A DNA stretch of 64,000 nt from Ophioderma brevispina (lineage: Eukaryota > Echinodermata > Ophiuroidea > Amphilepidida > Ophiodermatidae): the NCBI GenBank assembly GCA_023653785.1, contig JAMKCH010051542.1:62001-126000 (forward strand). Direction: 5' to 3'. The translations under genes and the position numbers were made by a program. Below the pieces are notes generated by a model that was not told the DNA's origin, did not search any database, and was given only the letters and a program-made list of their open reading frames with translations. Each line of letters begins with the position of its first letter. Positions within the stretch are counted from its first letter, which is position 1. Shown piece after piece: positions 54,525-64,000 of the stretch.

Positions 54525-55715
54525 ATATGAGTCCAAATATGCCCTGATCGTAAAGTTGAGTATATACACAATTGTTTTCTGCTGAAAATGATAGATTAGG
54601 GTGTGCTAGAATAAGAATCTGGGGCCACCTGGGCATCTTGGGCGTTTTGAGAATCAAGCTGCGTCGATAAATGATTAATATATATTCAAACCTATATATT
54701 CAAACGATGGGGTTACTAGCTATACTATAGGATCCAATGAACAGTGTATGGCACTTGTAAACATTAAGTCATACTTCAAATTCAAAATGGAAGTCCCCAA
54801 ATCTAATCAATTAAAATATCCCTATAACAGCAAATACCTGCGATAAAATAGACAAAATTGAAGTACGTAGATTATGTTGTTAGGACACAAATACAATGAT
54901 CTGATATACTTTGAAAGTTTGTAACATGACGTCAATCAATATGCGGCCACAAACGTGGAAATCTTCAAAAAAACACTTTACACAATTTCTAATATTACCT
55001 TAAAGTATAAATTATTGTGTCAATGACACAATTCGAAAATGTACCTAGGATCATAACCAGTGATACAGGTAATCCCGATGCAATAAAAAATGTGTCAAAA
55101 TTATTTAAATTGCGTGAATATATGTGAAAAAGTCATTCCTATGGTATGAAAAAAATTTGCACATATTGGTTTTTATTCGATTTTGGCGCATTAAAACACA
55201 AGTGAAATGGATGTTGTACATGGTAAGAGCAAAGGTACATTTCTATGTCATTGGCACATTGATTCGTTTTGGACGGCTGAAACTTCATAGATTTGTGTCA
55301 AGTATTTTTTGAAGATGTCACGGGTTTGCTGCATATTGATTGACGCCATGGTGTCCAATTTAAAAAGTATCAGAAATAGATTTATTGTGTCTACATGACC
55401 TAACCATAAAGTAGTTCAAGTCTATTTTTATCGCAGGTATTTGCTCTAATAGGGCATATTTTATTGGATTTGGCCTTCCATTTTGAATTTGAAGTTATTT
55501 TGGGACTAATGTACAAGTGCCATACACTTGGTTCATTGGATTACTATAGTATATCTAGTAACTCCATAGTTTGAATAATAAGGGTTGAATATATAATTAG
55601 CCTTAATGGCGAAGCCATCTTGGATTTCTCAAAAATGCCCCAAGGATGCCCAGGTGGGACCCGGCGATTTCTTTATTCGACACACCCTTAATCTATAATT
55701 TTCAGAAAAAAATGC
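54525..55715 (+). mobile_element. Long inverted-repeat element, about 1.2 kb, nearly complete
   Basis: Left arm 54525-55030 and right arm 55240-55715 are reverse complements in the same order: GTATATACAC/GTATATATGC ends, CCACCTGGGCATC, TACTAG-TATACTATAG, GTATGGCACTTGTA, CAAATACCTGCGATAAAA, GACGTCAATCAATATG. A unique centre of about 210 bases contains AGGATCATAACCAGTGAT. The truncated copy at 46977-47755 has the centre reversed. No open frame encodes a transposase. The arms could form a very long RNA hairpin if transcribed. Confidence 0.85.
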
Positions 55716-55898
55716 ATATATACTAACTTACGGTACATGAAGGTCTACCCATGACTACAGACGCAAGCCACAAACGAAGCAAAAAACCAAAAGCCATATC
55801 TAAGCCCAAAGCAGTTGTCTAATTGATCCCTCGTTAGTACTGAGATACTGTTCTGTCCCAAGTGGGTTTTGGTTAGATCATTATTACATCGGAGTATT

Positions 55899-56168
55899 TT
55901 AACCCTTCGGGAAATGGACAGTTGTATACGTTTGTTACACTAATTCAGTGGCTTGAGAGGTGGCCTTCCAAATGTTTGCAGGTGATGTGGAAAGCCATCT
56001 AAAACACCAACAATTCTATCGGCTTGTTCGACTCATTACATACATTTGTCATGCTAATTATGAAATGTGCCCCAGGAAAAATGAAGACTTTTTACATGAA
56101 GCAAAAATTGACATATAGTAATTTTGAACGGGCGACTTGAGTCGCGTTATTATTCTCAACTGATCTAA
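55899..56168 (+). mobile_element. piggyBac-like MITE, copy 1
   Basis: It begins TTAACCCTTCGGGAAATGG and shares AATTCAGTGGCTT-AGAGGT, GGCCTTCCAAATGTTTGCAG, AATGAAGACTTTTTACAT and TAATTTTGAACGG with the cleaner copy at 57096-57360. The right end is decayed (TTATTATTCTCAACTGATCT). Confidence 0.7.
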
Positions 56169-56343
56169 CTTGATATGGTGAGGGCGCACTGATGATTCTG
56201 GAAAATATTCACTTTGATTTTGGACGGAAATGTGTGGTTACATACGAATTAGCGGGGGTGTGTGGTTTCTTTTCTTTTTTCCATGTGATGATTTATTCCG
56301 CTTGGTGTAAGTTTGCGTTGTTGCGGTGTGTTTTTGCGTGTTT

Positions 56344-56510
56344 TTTACAGAAATTGATCCATATATGTCTTACGAATTACTGACCTAGCAGGTGGTCGAT
56401 GCAAAATGTAACAAAAAAGTGTTTTGTACAGAAATTGATCCATATATTTCTATCCTTTACATGACCATTGACATAGTAGGTCGGCGGTGCAAAATGTAAA
56501 AAAAAAAAAC
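56344..56510. repeat. Tandem repeat of about 83 bp, two units
   Basis: ACAGAAATTGATCCATATAT, a GTGGTCGATGCAAAATGTAA-type end and an A run occur twice, with a short insertion in the second unit. Confidence 0.75.
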
Positions 56511-57095
56511 TCATTTAGTTTGGCCGTAGTTCATCGAGCAAAAATTGTCGTTTACTCGTGGAACAATCATCTTTATAGGCAGCTGAGATAGTTAATTGTT
56601 GGGGTTAAAAACACGTCAACCTTTTTTTGACCCATTTTCATTGGCCACGACCCGATAATCATCTGGTTTGAATTTAGAACCCGTGGGCACTTATGGAGCT
56701 GGAAGCGTTCAAAAGAGCCTTTACTGTGTGTTGGTTAGGAAATACATACGTTTAGATAGCTTTTTCTCAAAAAAATTGTGTTGACCAAAGACAATAATTT
56801 CAATTTTGACTTGAAAAAAAATCATATCAGAAGGTGACGATTTATACTTATTATATATTAAAAAACACGGTATAAAAGCCTTTATCTTTGTTATGGTGTT
56901 CTGAGACTTTTGTTGTAGGTGGTGGAACCTGTGAAATTGCCTAATTGTGAAATTACAAAACTGTATCTTTTTCTTTCCACTTTTCCTTTCTTCCCCTATT
57001 CTACCTTCCCCATTTCCCCCTGAGGTCTACTGAACAATTGGTCCGATGAACAGCGCCTTCTTGCTGCAAATGCAAGCCAACTCAGATGCTTTTCG

Positions 57096-57360
57096 TTAAC
57101 CCTTTGGGAACTGGCCAGTTTTGTAACACATAATTCAGTGGCTTTAGAGGTGGCCTTCCAAATGTTTGCAGGTCATTTGGAAAGAAATCTAAAACACCAA
57201 CAAAGCCTATAGGCTTGTTTCGACTCATTTACATACATTTTCATGCTAATTCTGAATGTGCCCAGAAAAATGAAGACTTTTTACATTTTTGAAGCATAAA
57301 TTGACATATAGTAATTTTGAACGGCGACTTGACGGTCGCCGTTAATTCTCAAAGGATTAA
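57096..57360 (+). mobile_element. piggyBac-like MITE, copy 2, intact ends
   Basis: It starts TTAACCCTTTGGGAACTGG and ends TTAATTCTCAAAGGATTAA, so CCCTTTGxGAA termini are flanked by TTAA on both sides. CCC-starting termini with a TTAA target are characteristic of piggyBac elements. A diverged relative lies at 62760-62990. Confidence 0.8.
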
Positions 57361-57552
57361 GGATCATGGTGTTATCACGAACAAAATTTCGGCTCGATTT
57401 GAACATGTTGAAATGTTAAAGATTCTTCCACTATTGGCAAAGCAAAGCAAGCAAAGCAAAGGTTATATGTAAAACAAATCAATTTAAGGGTGTCCAGGCA
57501 GATTTGGCAATGCCAAAAAAAATACATCAAATGAAATTATCATAATGCAATT

Positions 57553-57830
57553 TAAAGGCTGACTCAGAGATTCCTGAGAAAATCGTGGTTTTTTTGCATA
57601 TACATAATGCTTGCCCATATACTAATCACTATGTGAAATAGCTAAGCTCAAATCAAAACCCTTCATATAGAAAACCACAACTTTGTTATAAAATCCCGGA
57701 TCCGGAATTTATGTTTTATAATGAAAAAATCCGATTCGTCTATAACTTCCAAAGTGAGCATTAATCTATCTTTAGTTCCAGTTTACTATTTCCAATTAAT
57801 ACATCAAACAATGATATCAAAATCTCTGAA
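57553..57830 (+). mobile_element. TTAA-started MITE (GGCTGACTCAGAG family), right end lost
   Basis: The left end is TTTAAAGGCTGACTCAGAGA. The body matches 40306-40525 (AAATAGCTAAGCTCAAATCA, CCCTTCATATAGAAAA, TTAGTTCCAGTTTACTATTT). The expected GAGTCAGCCTTTAA right end is not present. Confidence 0.65.
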
Positions 57831-58485
57831 ACACTGCATAATTCTACACAAAAAGTGTCGAGATTTGAAATTCCATTTAAAAAGTAATGAGATATGTTAT
57901 TTAAATGCAGGTCAAAATGTATATATGCTTACAATTTTGACCTCCAGCCACAAATAGCAGCAATCTGTGAAATACGCAATATGAAGCAAAGACACCGCCA
58001 AGCAATAACCCTGGCCACCCTTCATTACACGAGAAGATCTTATAATATCCGTCCGCCAGCAAATTGTCGGTGTTTGAAAGCTTCATAAAATATCTAATAT
58101 GAAAATATTGAAATGCTGTTTCCACGGTCATTTACAACTCTTTTGAAGTATAATATCAAATGTCTCATATCTCAGTAATTCAGTTCAGCATGGATTTCAT
58201 TTTTAAAAGAGGTATATGAAAAACAGATTTCCGAAAATGAGTCGATTCACCGAGCAATCAATTCCATTTATACTATACTGTATCTGATACCTCTTTGGTG
58301 CCATTTGTTCCATACAGTCGGTGTATTTCCCATTTTGAGAATTGTAATACCCACAGGACCTGATAGAAGACCTCTTCATTTACATCCAGCTTACATCCGG
58401 GTGTAAAATACACTTGTAACAAAAGTGTATATTTTCCTTTTAATATATACAAAAGACGCTAACTACAGCGTAGCAAACTTACCGT
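57831..58485. other. No gene recognised
   Basis: AT-rich. Short frames have no splice support or motifs. No repeat boundaries were identified. Confidence 0.4.
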
Positions 58486-58660
58486 AAGAGTTTCCGTAAC
58501 TTGACACATCTAACACACTTTTTTTCTGACACACTTATTATATGAATTCGGAAACATCGACGGAATAAACCTATGCTTTATTCCGTGATGGATTTCCGAA
58601 TTCATAAGTATGTCAGAAAAAAAGTGTGTCAGATGGGTCAGGTTACGGAAACTTTCCAAA
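58486..58660. mobile_element. Foldback element, about 175 bp
   Basis: GTTTCCGTAACTTGACACAT, ACACACTTTTTTTCTGACA and GAATTCGGAAA are mirrored by TTTCCGAATTC, TGTCAGAAAAAAAGTGTGT and CAGGTTACGGAAAC. The centre is GGAATAAACC/TTTATTCC. Arms of about 75 bases pair with few mismatches. Confidence 0.85.
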
Positions 58661-58789
58661 ATTTTGAAATACGCACAAATACGAACCCGATTGATCTCGC
58701 TATCGCAGCGGAAGGAGTTAATTTCGCTGAGACCACAGAAGGACTTTTATGGCAAGTCTATTGCCACAATAGAAACAGCTAAACCCTGT

Positions 58790-59290
58790 TGTTTCGTCGA
58801 TAAACCTGGTGTTCGATCGAAAAAAACCTGTTTTGCCAATCGAAAACACCAGTTTTTCGAAGTCGATGTCAAGTTTAAAAAAAAACAGGTTTATCGACGA
58901 GAAACCTGGTTTTCAACGAAATACCCAGTTTTTCGAATTCGATGTCATAGTTTTTGATAAAACCAAGGTTATCGAGCGAAAGACCTGGTTTTTCGCCGAT
59001 AAACTTGGTTTTTCAAATCGATTGTCATCGTTTCTGGTTTTACATTGAAAAACCAGGTTTTTCGAATTCGATTGTCACAGTTTTTTGAAAACCAGGTTTA
59101 TCGACCGAGAAAACCTGGTTTGTCGCCGATAAACTTGGTTTTTCACTGAAAACCTGGTTTTTCGAATTCGATTGTCCACAGTTTTGAAAACCAGGTTTTC
59201 TTGGTCGATAAACCTGGGTTTTTTATCGATAAAACCCCTACTAGTTTTTCGACGAAAAAACCGGTTTATCGACGAAAAACCAGGTTTATT
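58790..59290. repeat. Self-complementary satellite (AAACCTGGTTTTTCGA type), block 1
   Basis: Half-units AAAACCTGGTTT or AAACCAGGTTT alternate with TTATCGA, TTTTCGAATTCGATTGTCA and CGGCGAAAAA-type spacers, on both strands. Because the half-units are near-palindromes around CCTGG/CCAGG, the array can form many small hairpins. Open frames crossing it are artefacts. Confidence 0.85.
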
Positions 59291-59352
59291 CTGTTCTATT
59301 GGCCATATACTGCCATAGACTTCTTCTACGTGGATATCAGAGAAACGAGCAT

Positions 59353-60288
59353 TAACCCAGGAGCTAGCACACATTTGTAACACATTCCCAATACAAAAGG
59401 TTTGAGTGATTAATATGTGGGACGGACTGACAGGAACCCCTGCAACGTGATTCTTAAGTGACACAAAGTGGTGACCTTAAGGAGAGGGGGCCAAAAACAA
59501 AGTTTGTACAGGGGTCAAATTGTAAAATTGATCAAGATGTTGAAAAGCACACCCATTTTATGTGTCCAACCTAAGGATTAATAAAAGTATAGTTTGTAAT
59601 ATGTACAGTCTAAAGTTTCGAGTTATAGGCTAAAAACAGCAAAAAAATCATAAAAAGGGTCAATTTCAGTTGTACAGGCGGTCAATTTTTAAACTGCTCC
59701 GATTTGGATAAAAATGGTGCAAATTATTGGTGGAGCTCATAGGAAAAATTAAGGAAATATTTGGAGTTCTCAAATGAGTGCTTAAGAAAGTAGGGGGTGG
59801 TAAACAAGATCTAACGCCCATTGAATGCAATGGACGTTGACCTTCTGGCCCCCTACATCGGAACTACGCATTTAAGACCGTCAAAAACTATTCCTTATTT
59901 TAATCCTATGAAATCCCCCATAACTTGCCACAATTTTTTATCCAAATTTGAGGCAACTTTAAAATTTGACCCTGTACAACTGAAATTGACCTTATTATTG
60001 ATTTTTGCTGTTTTTAACCTATAACCTGAACGTTAGGCTGTACTATGTTGGCAACTATACTTTTCTGAATCATTATGGTAGACACATCATGGTTGCTTTT
60101 CAACATGATGTAGACAATTACAATTTGACCCTGTACAACCTTTGTTTTGGCCCCCTCTCCTTAGTGCACACTGTGGCCTTAAGAATCACGTTTCAGGGGT
60201 TCCGGAGTCTGTCAACATATTTAATCACTCAACCTTTTGTACTTGAGAATTTGTTACAAAGTGGTGCTAGCTCCATGGCTAGTAACAG
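59353..60288. mobile_element. Foldback element, about 935 bp, no spacer
   Basis: The two arms meet at an ATTGAATGCAAT centre near 59823. Matching blocks include TTAACCCAGGAGCTAGCAC / GTGCTAGCTCCATGGCTAGT, AACGTGATTCTTAAG, AAGGAGAGGGGGCCAAAA and GTTATAGG-TAAAAACAGC. In the downstream tandem copy of the host sequence the corresponding site near 61556 (GAACGAGCACACATGTACGT) is uninterrupted. Frames inside (such as 60005-60373) have no recognisable domain. Confidence 0.85.
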
Positions 60289-61055
60289 TACGTGTGAAGT
60301 CTTTAATCTATACAGTTTCAGGCATATCACCTCTTTAATTTCTTTTTTATATATAAGTTTAATTTACAGCTAAAGTAATTGCATTTGATAAGTCAGGTTC
60401 CATAGAATCATTAAGGACCTTCCATCAAACATCATTTGCTTTTCATAATATTATGCTGTGTAAAGCTTTCACGCTTTTGGAAGAATGATTCAGGAAGCGT
60501 TCGGAGAACATAAGGTCAAAGTTTTGTAAGGCGAATGTGTTTTATCGTCTTATGATCCTCTCAAATCAAATTAGGTTGCAGTCTTTACGTTTTGCAAGTT
60601 TGATTTATATTTTCATCTGCTTTAAATAATGTCACGTAAAACATAAATTCCTAAACAAACTATCCATATACCATGTTAATTTTGTTTTGATTATTGATGA
60701 ATTTTGATGGTTTTTTTTTAATTTTATTAATTTTCTAACAAAGAGTACTTTTTGTATTTAACTTTCAAGCAAAAAATCCAAACGAAGTTATCTAATAATG
60801 CCATATATTATTTAATATATCTAGTTCAGCTGCATACATTTACTGGTTTACATCGTATGTTATTCCATTACGATACATCAATTCCCTTAACTGTTTTAGA
60901 AAACGCAAATGTACAACATGTTCTATACATAGTCAAAATAGAGTTAGATACACAACAATCTTGCCGAACTCGAGAAATTAAAAAAAGGAACAGATCAATC
61001 AATTATTCGTATATATTCACAAAGAGCTTCGAGCTCGTTGACTCGCTTAATTTTC
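60289..61055 (+). repeat. Tandem module, copy 1 (host of the foldback)
   Basis: GTACGTGTGAAGTCTTTAAT, GGAAGCGTTCGGAGAACAT, AAGTTATCTAATAATGCC, TATGTTATTCCATTACG and CGAACTCGAGAAATTAA are repeated in the same order at 61566-62128. Copy 1 carries about 200 extra bases at roughly 60540-60745. The module also includes the CCTGG satellite and the GCCATAGACT-TACGTGGAT block before the foldback. Confidence 0.85.
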
Positions 61056-61059
61056 GATC

Positions 61060-61510
61060 GATAAACAACCTGGTTTTTCATACGAAAAAAACCAGGTTTT
61101 TCGAATTCGATTGTCATATTTTTTGATAACCAAGTTTATCGAACGGCGAAAAACCTCGTTTTTTTTTCGCCGATAGAACTTGGTTTTTCAAATCGATGGT
61201 CATCGTTTTTTTGATAAACCTGGTTTTTTCACTGATAAACCCCTGGTTTTTCGAATTCGATTGGTCCACAGTTTTTGAAAACAAGGTTTTTTCGAAAACT
61301 ATGGCAATCGTATTCGAAAAAAACTATGACAATCGAATTCGAAAACCTTGGTTTTTCGTTTGAAAAACGCAGGTTTATCCGTGAAAAACCAAGTTTATCG
61401 GCGAAAAACGAGGTTCACGGTCGATAAACTGGTTTTTTATCGATAAACCTACCTGGTTTTTCGATCGAAAAACCAGGTTTATTCGAGAAAAACCAGGTTT
61501 ATCTGTGATA
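61060..61510. repeat. Self-complementary satellite (AAACCTGGTTTTTCGA type), block 2
   Basis: Same composition as 58790-59290, at the same place relative to the following module, so the satellite and module duplicated together. Variants AAACTTGGTTTTTCAAATCG and GTTTTTGAAAACAAGG occur in both blocks. Confidence 0.85.
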
Positions 61511-61519
61511 TTGTGCAAT

Positions 61520-62128
61520 TACTTGCCATAGACTCTTCGTACGTGGATTCAGAGAACGAGCACACATGTACGTGTGAAGTCTTTAATCTATAACAGTTTT
61601 TTCAGCATATCACCTCTTTAATTTCTTTTTTTCATATATAAGTTAATTGGTACAGCGAAAGTAATCTTTGAGAAGTAAGTGTTCCATAGAACTCATTAAC
61701 GGACCTCAATCAAACATCATTTGTTAATCTAATATTAGCTGTTGTAAGCTTGCAACTTTTTGAAGATGTTCATGGAAGCGTTCGGAGAACATCCAAGGGC
61801 AAAGTTTTGTAAGTGCGATGTGTTTTACTTTTTTTGTACTTGATTTCAAGTCAAAAAAAATCACGAAGTTATCTAATAATGCCAATATATTATTGAGAGT
61901 ATATCTGGTCCTCTGCATACACTGTACTTTTTACATCCGTATGTTATTCCATTACGGAGTACATCAATTCCCTTACTTTTTTAAGACGCAAATACAACAT
62001 GTTCTATACAAGTCAAAATTAAGTATATACCACATCAATCTTTCGAACTCGAGAAATTAACAAAATGGACCATATCATCAATTAGTTCGTAATATTCACA
62101 TGCTTCGAGCTCATTTGACTCGCTTAAT
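61520..62128 (+). repeat. Tandem module, copy 2 (empty site for the foldback)
   Basis: It continues from the satellite through TACGTGGATTCAGAGAACGA directly into GTACGTGTGAAGTCTTTAAT without the foldback, then follows copy 1 to GACTCGCTTAATT. This fixes the order of events: module duplication or spread first, foldback insertion into copy 1 afterwards, unless it excised cleanly from copy 2. Confidence 0.85.
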
Positions 62129-62759
62129 TCCGCAAATAACGGTCGAATCGAAAACGCATCACAGCCTTTTTGTCTATACAATTATTTCTCTTTTGTCGCA
62201 AGGCTTTTTTCTAAGCGATCTTGAAGGCATGACCAGGAATATTTTCTCTATTTCCGTATATTACCGATGTCTAAAAAGAGACAGAATTTTCATCGTATAT
62301 CTGCATAAACATGTTTAAACCGGGTCGAATTCATTAACATACTGTACAGACAATTACCCTACATAACAAGCTATCAAAGGTCCAATAAAAATTGCGGTGT
62401 GTTGATGATAAATGAGAGTTTTTATGTTGCGTCAAACGTTTGAAGTAATAGGCAAATTTATTGTTTTTTAACAAAACAGCTCAGACATAAACACCCAGAT
62501 GGTAGTTTTACCACATGGCCAGATATTATTTGTTCATCTCGGGGAATTCGGCACCTTTGATGTCACAACCGTTACATCATCGGATTTACAATTAATAACA
62601 TAATTAGTATTCTTTGCTTCTGAACTACCCGCAGCCGTACTGTCATTAGAATTACGTACATTTACCATCACTTATTGAAGCAAAGTGATACCACGATTGC
62701 GACAACAAAATGTTATCAATAGTGTTGAATTCACTCCGATGAACCGAAACTTCTTCTGG
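62129..62759. other. No gene recognised
   Basis: AT-rich with short frames only. No repeats with partners in the window were noticed. Confidence 0.4.
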
Positions 62760-62990
62760 TCAATGTCATTGCTAGTAGAAGTACTACCTCCATATGGCCA
62801 CAGGTCATTTGGGAAGCCATCTTAAAAACCACTGCTGCCATAAGACTAGGCTTGTTTGGACTCATTTGAATGCATTTTTCATGATGATTCCTGATGTGGT
62901 TATATATAAAAATGTATAATTTTGAAATTTGTGGACAAAAATTGCCAAATTGTGATCTCTGCGCGACTGTAGTCGCCAGCAAGGACATGG
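62760..62990 (+). mobile_element. Diverged relative of the piggyBac-like MITE
   Basis: CACAGGTCATTTGGGAAGCC, AGGCTTGTTTGGACTCATTT, ATGCATTTTTCATGATGATT and a TCGCC-containing end follow the order of 57150-57350. The TTAA-CCC ends are not recognisable. Confidence 0.45.
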
Positions 62991-63233
62991 GAGTTAAAGT
63001 AATAGCGCTTTGTAGGTCAAAATATGATAGGAAGTAGCTAATTTTTTGAAAATTAATCATGAAAGCTATCTACTGAAGATAACAAAATATGTGAACGTTT
63101 TGTCGCTTACAGCTTGAAGCAAAATAGCAAATGTTTTGGTATTGATCTCGTTTATTGCAATGCGTGCCTTGTATTACCGACTGGCCTGAACGTACTGTGG
63201 ACATAACATTTCAAATCACGTAAGTTAGAAATT

Positions 63234-64000
63234 TAATATCTAGCATTCTTACCCGAGTGATTTCTTTGAGTGCGATATTCATTTCAATAATAGACTTGAG
63301 TTGTGAGGTGAAATAAGAACAAATTGATTAAGGGCGTTTGGAGTCAGTGGCTTACGCAAGGGAGTTCGGGGTCCAGTCACCTTTGATAGAAAGCCGGTGG
63401 AGGCTCGGTATAGGCTCAGTCAGCGATTCTAAATTTAGAGGCAAATTTTTCTCGTTTGAAAAGGGATATTTGGCCATGTCGCAAAACAGCCTGCTGAATG
63501 ATATACGCTTACCCAGAGATTTCCCGAGGAGGACGCCCTCAATTTTTCAAACAAATCATCGGGTTTTTTTTACATGTTTGAAATGGCTAAGCTCAAATCG
63601 AAGCCCTTCATATAGAAAATAAACTTTGTTATTATATTTCGAATTCGGAATTTTTGTTTTATATTTATACAGTATCCTATGGCACTGTTATCCATACATA
63701 AACGTTTATTACATGAAAACGAAAAATCCGATTCGTCCCAAACTTTGGAGATTGAGCATCGCTTAGGTGACTGTTTTTAGTTCCAGTTGACTATTTTCAA
63801 TTATTACAAAAAATATATATTTCAAAATCTTTGAGTCAGCCTATAATTGCGGTTGGCCCACATTAGACGATTTTATTATAAGATTCGCACTCCCAACTAT
63901 TTCCTTATATCATAATGGTCTATGGCACATGATGCTTATGATATAAAATACTGTTTCCCTATAGCCTTGATTCTTTTAGGGGTGGTATACGGATTTTGTC
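63234..64000 (+). repeat. Repeat copy without the 1.95-kb segment; runs off the window
   Basis: It matches 40526-40675 joined directly to 42629-43222, with the join at GTCCAGTCACCTTTGATAGA then AAGCCGGTGG. It includes the TTAGAGGC and GCCCTTCATATAGAAAATAA blocks. It is cut by the window end, so its true right boundary is unknown. Confidence 0.85.

Noticed and set aside
58610..59464. Frames with repeated KPGF / ENLVF-like peptides suggesting a repeat protein
   Set aside because: They are translations of the CCTGG-centred satellite and change frame from unit to unit.
60005..60373. 122-codon frame in the foldback right arm
   Set aside because: It crosses the foldback boundary into the host module and has no counterpart in the left arm or the second module copy.
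58790..61510. CRISPR-like array (short repeats with spacers)
   Set aside because: Repeats are irregular, self-complementary and variable in spacing, in an animal-type genome; this is satellite DNA.
1..64000. tRNA, rRNA or known microRNA genes
   Set aside because: I looked for tRNA B-box-like words and familiar microRNA sequences by eye and found none that hold up; a covariance-model scan would be needed to be sure.

Overview
The window looks like nuclear DNA of an animal, most likely a marine invertebrate; I cannot name the species. It is AT-rich and intron-like, with no operons and no open reading frame longer than about 160 codons (the longest lie in low-complexity satellite). It carries non-LTR retrotransposon remnants of animal type, hAT-like, piggyBac-like and Harbinger-like short elements, mini- and microsatellites, and only scattered candidate host exons. 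No prokaryotic, viral or plasmid gene was recognised.

Layout. 0.6-2.2 kb: a broken LINE reverse transcriptase. 3.5-9.5 kb: short inverted-repeat elements, a reverse transcriptase scrap and two candidate plus-strand exons (4263-4390 and 9708-9830). 9.9-14.5 kb: mostly single-copy, holding a pair of tandem microRNA-like hairpins near 12.8 kb. 14.5-18.2 kb: a short element split by a solo LTR, a minisatellite and a hAT-like element. 18.2-21.2 kb: largely single-copy, with candidate minus-strand exons. 21.3-24.1 kb: short elements. 24.4-30.7 kb: four LINE remnants in both orientations, one carrying a nested insertion. 30.7-34.2 kb: CpG-richer, few repeats. 34.3-64 kb: almost wholly repeats. These comprise a direct duplication of more than 4 kb (from 35.9 and 49.3 kb), two large AAAGCC satellite blocks, long foldback elements, and a tandemly repeated module containing a palindromic CCTGG-centred satellite.

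How the parts relate. The dominant theme is non-autonomous transposition into TTAA and similar targets. At least six short families that look unrelated inside share the boundary TTAAAGG...CCTTTAA, and some neighbours share one TTAA. Several insertions can be dated against an uninterrupted paralogue in the same window: the solo LTR (14706-15752), a hAT-like element (52633-52843), a long foldback (59353-60288) and a segment of about 1.95 kb (40676-42628). No autonomous transposase or intact reverse transcriptase is visible, so everything mobile here would need enzymes from elsewhere.

Caveats. Repeat copies differ by many single-base indels, so frameshifts may be partly assembly error. Exon calls rest on splice signals and open frames read by eye, and none was tested by homology search or expression data.
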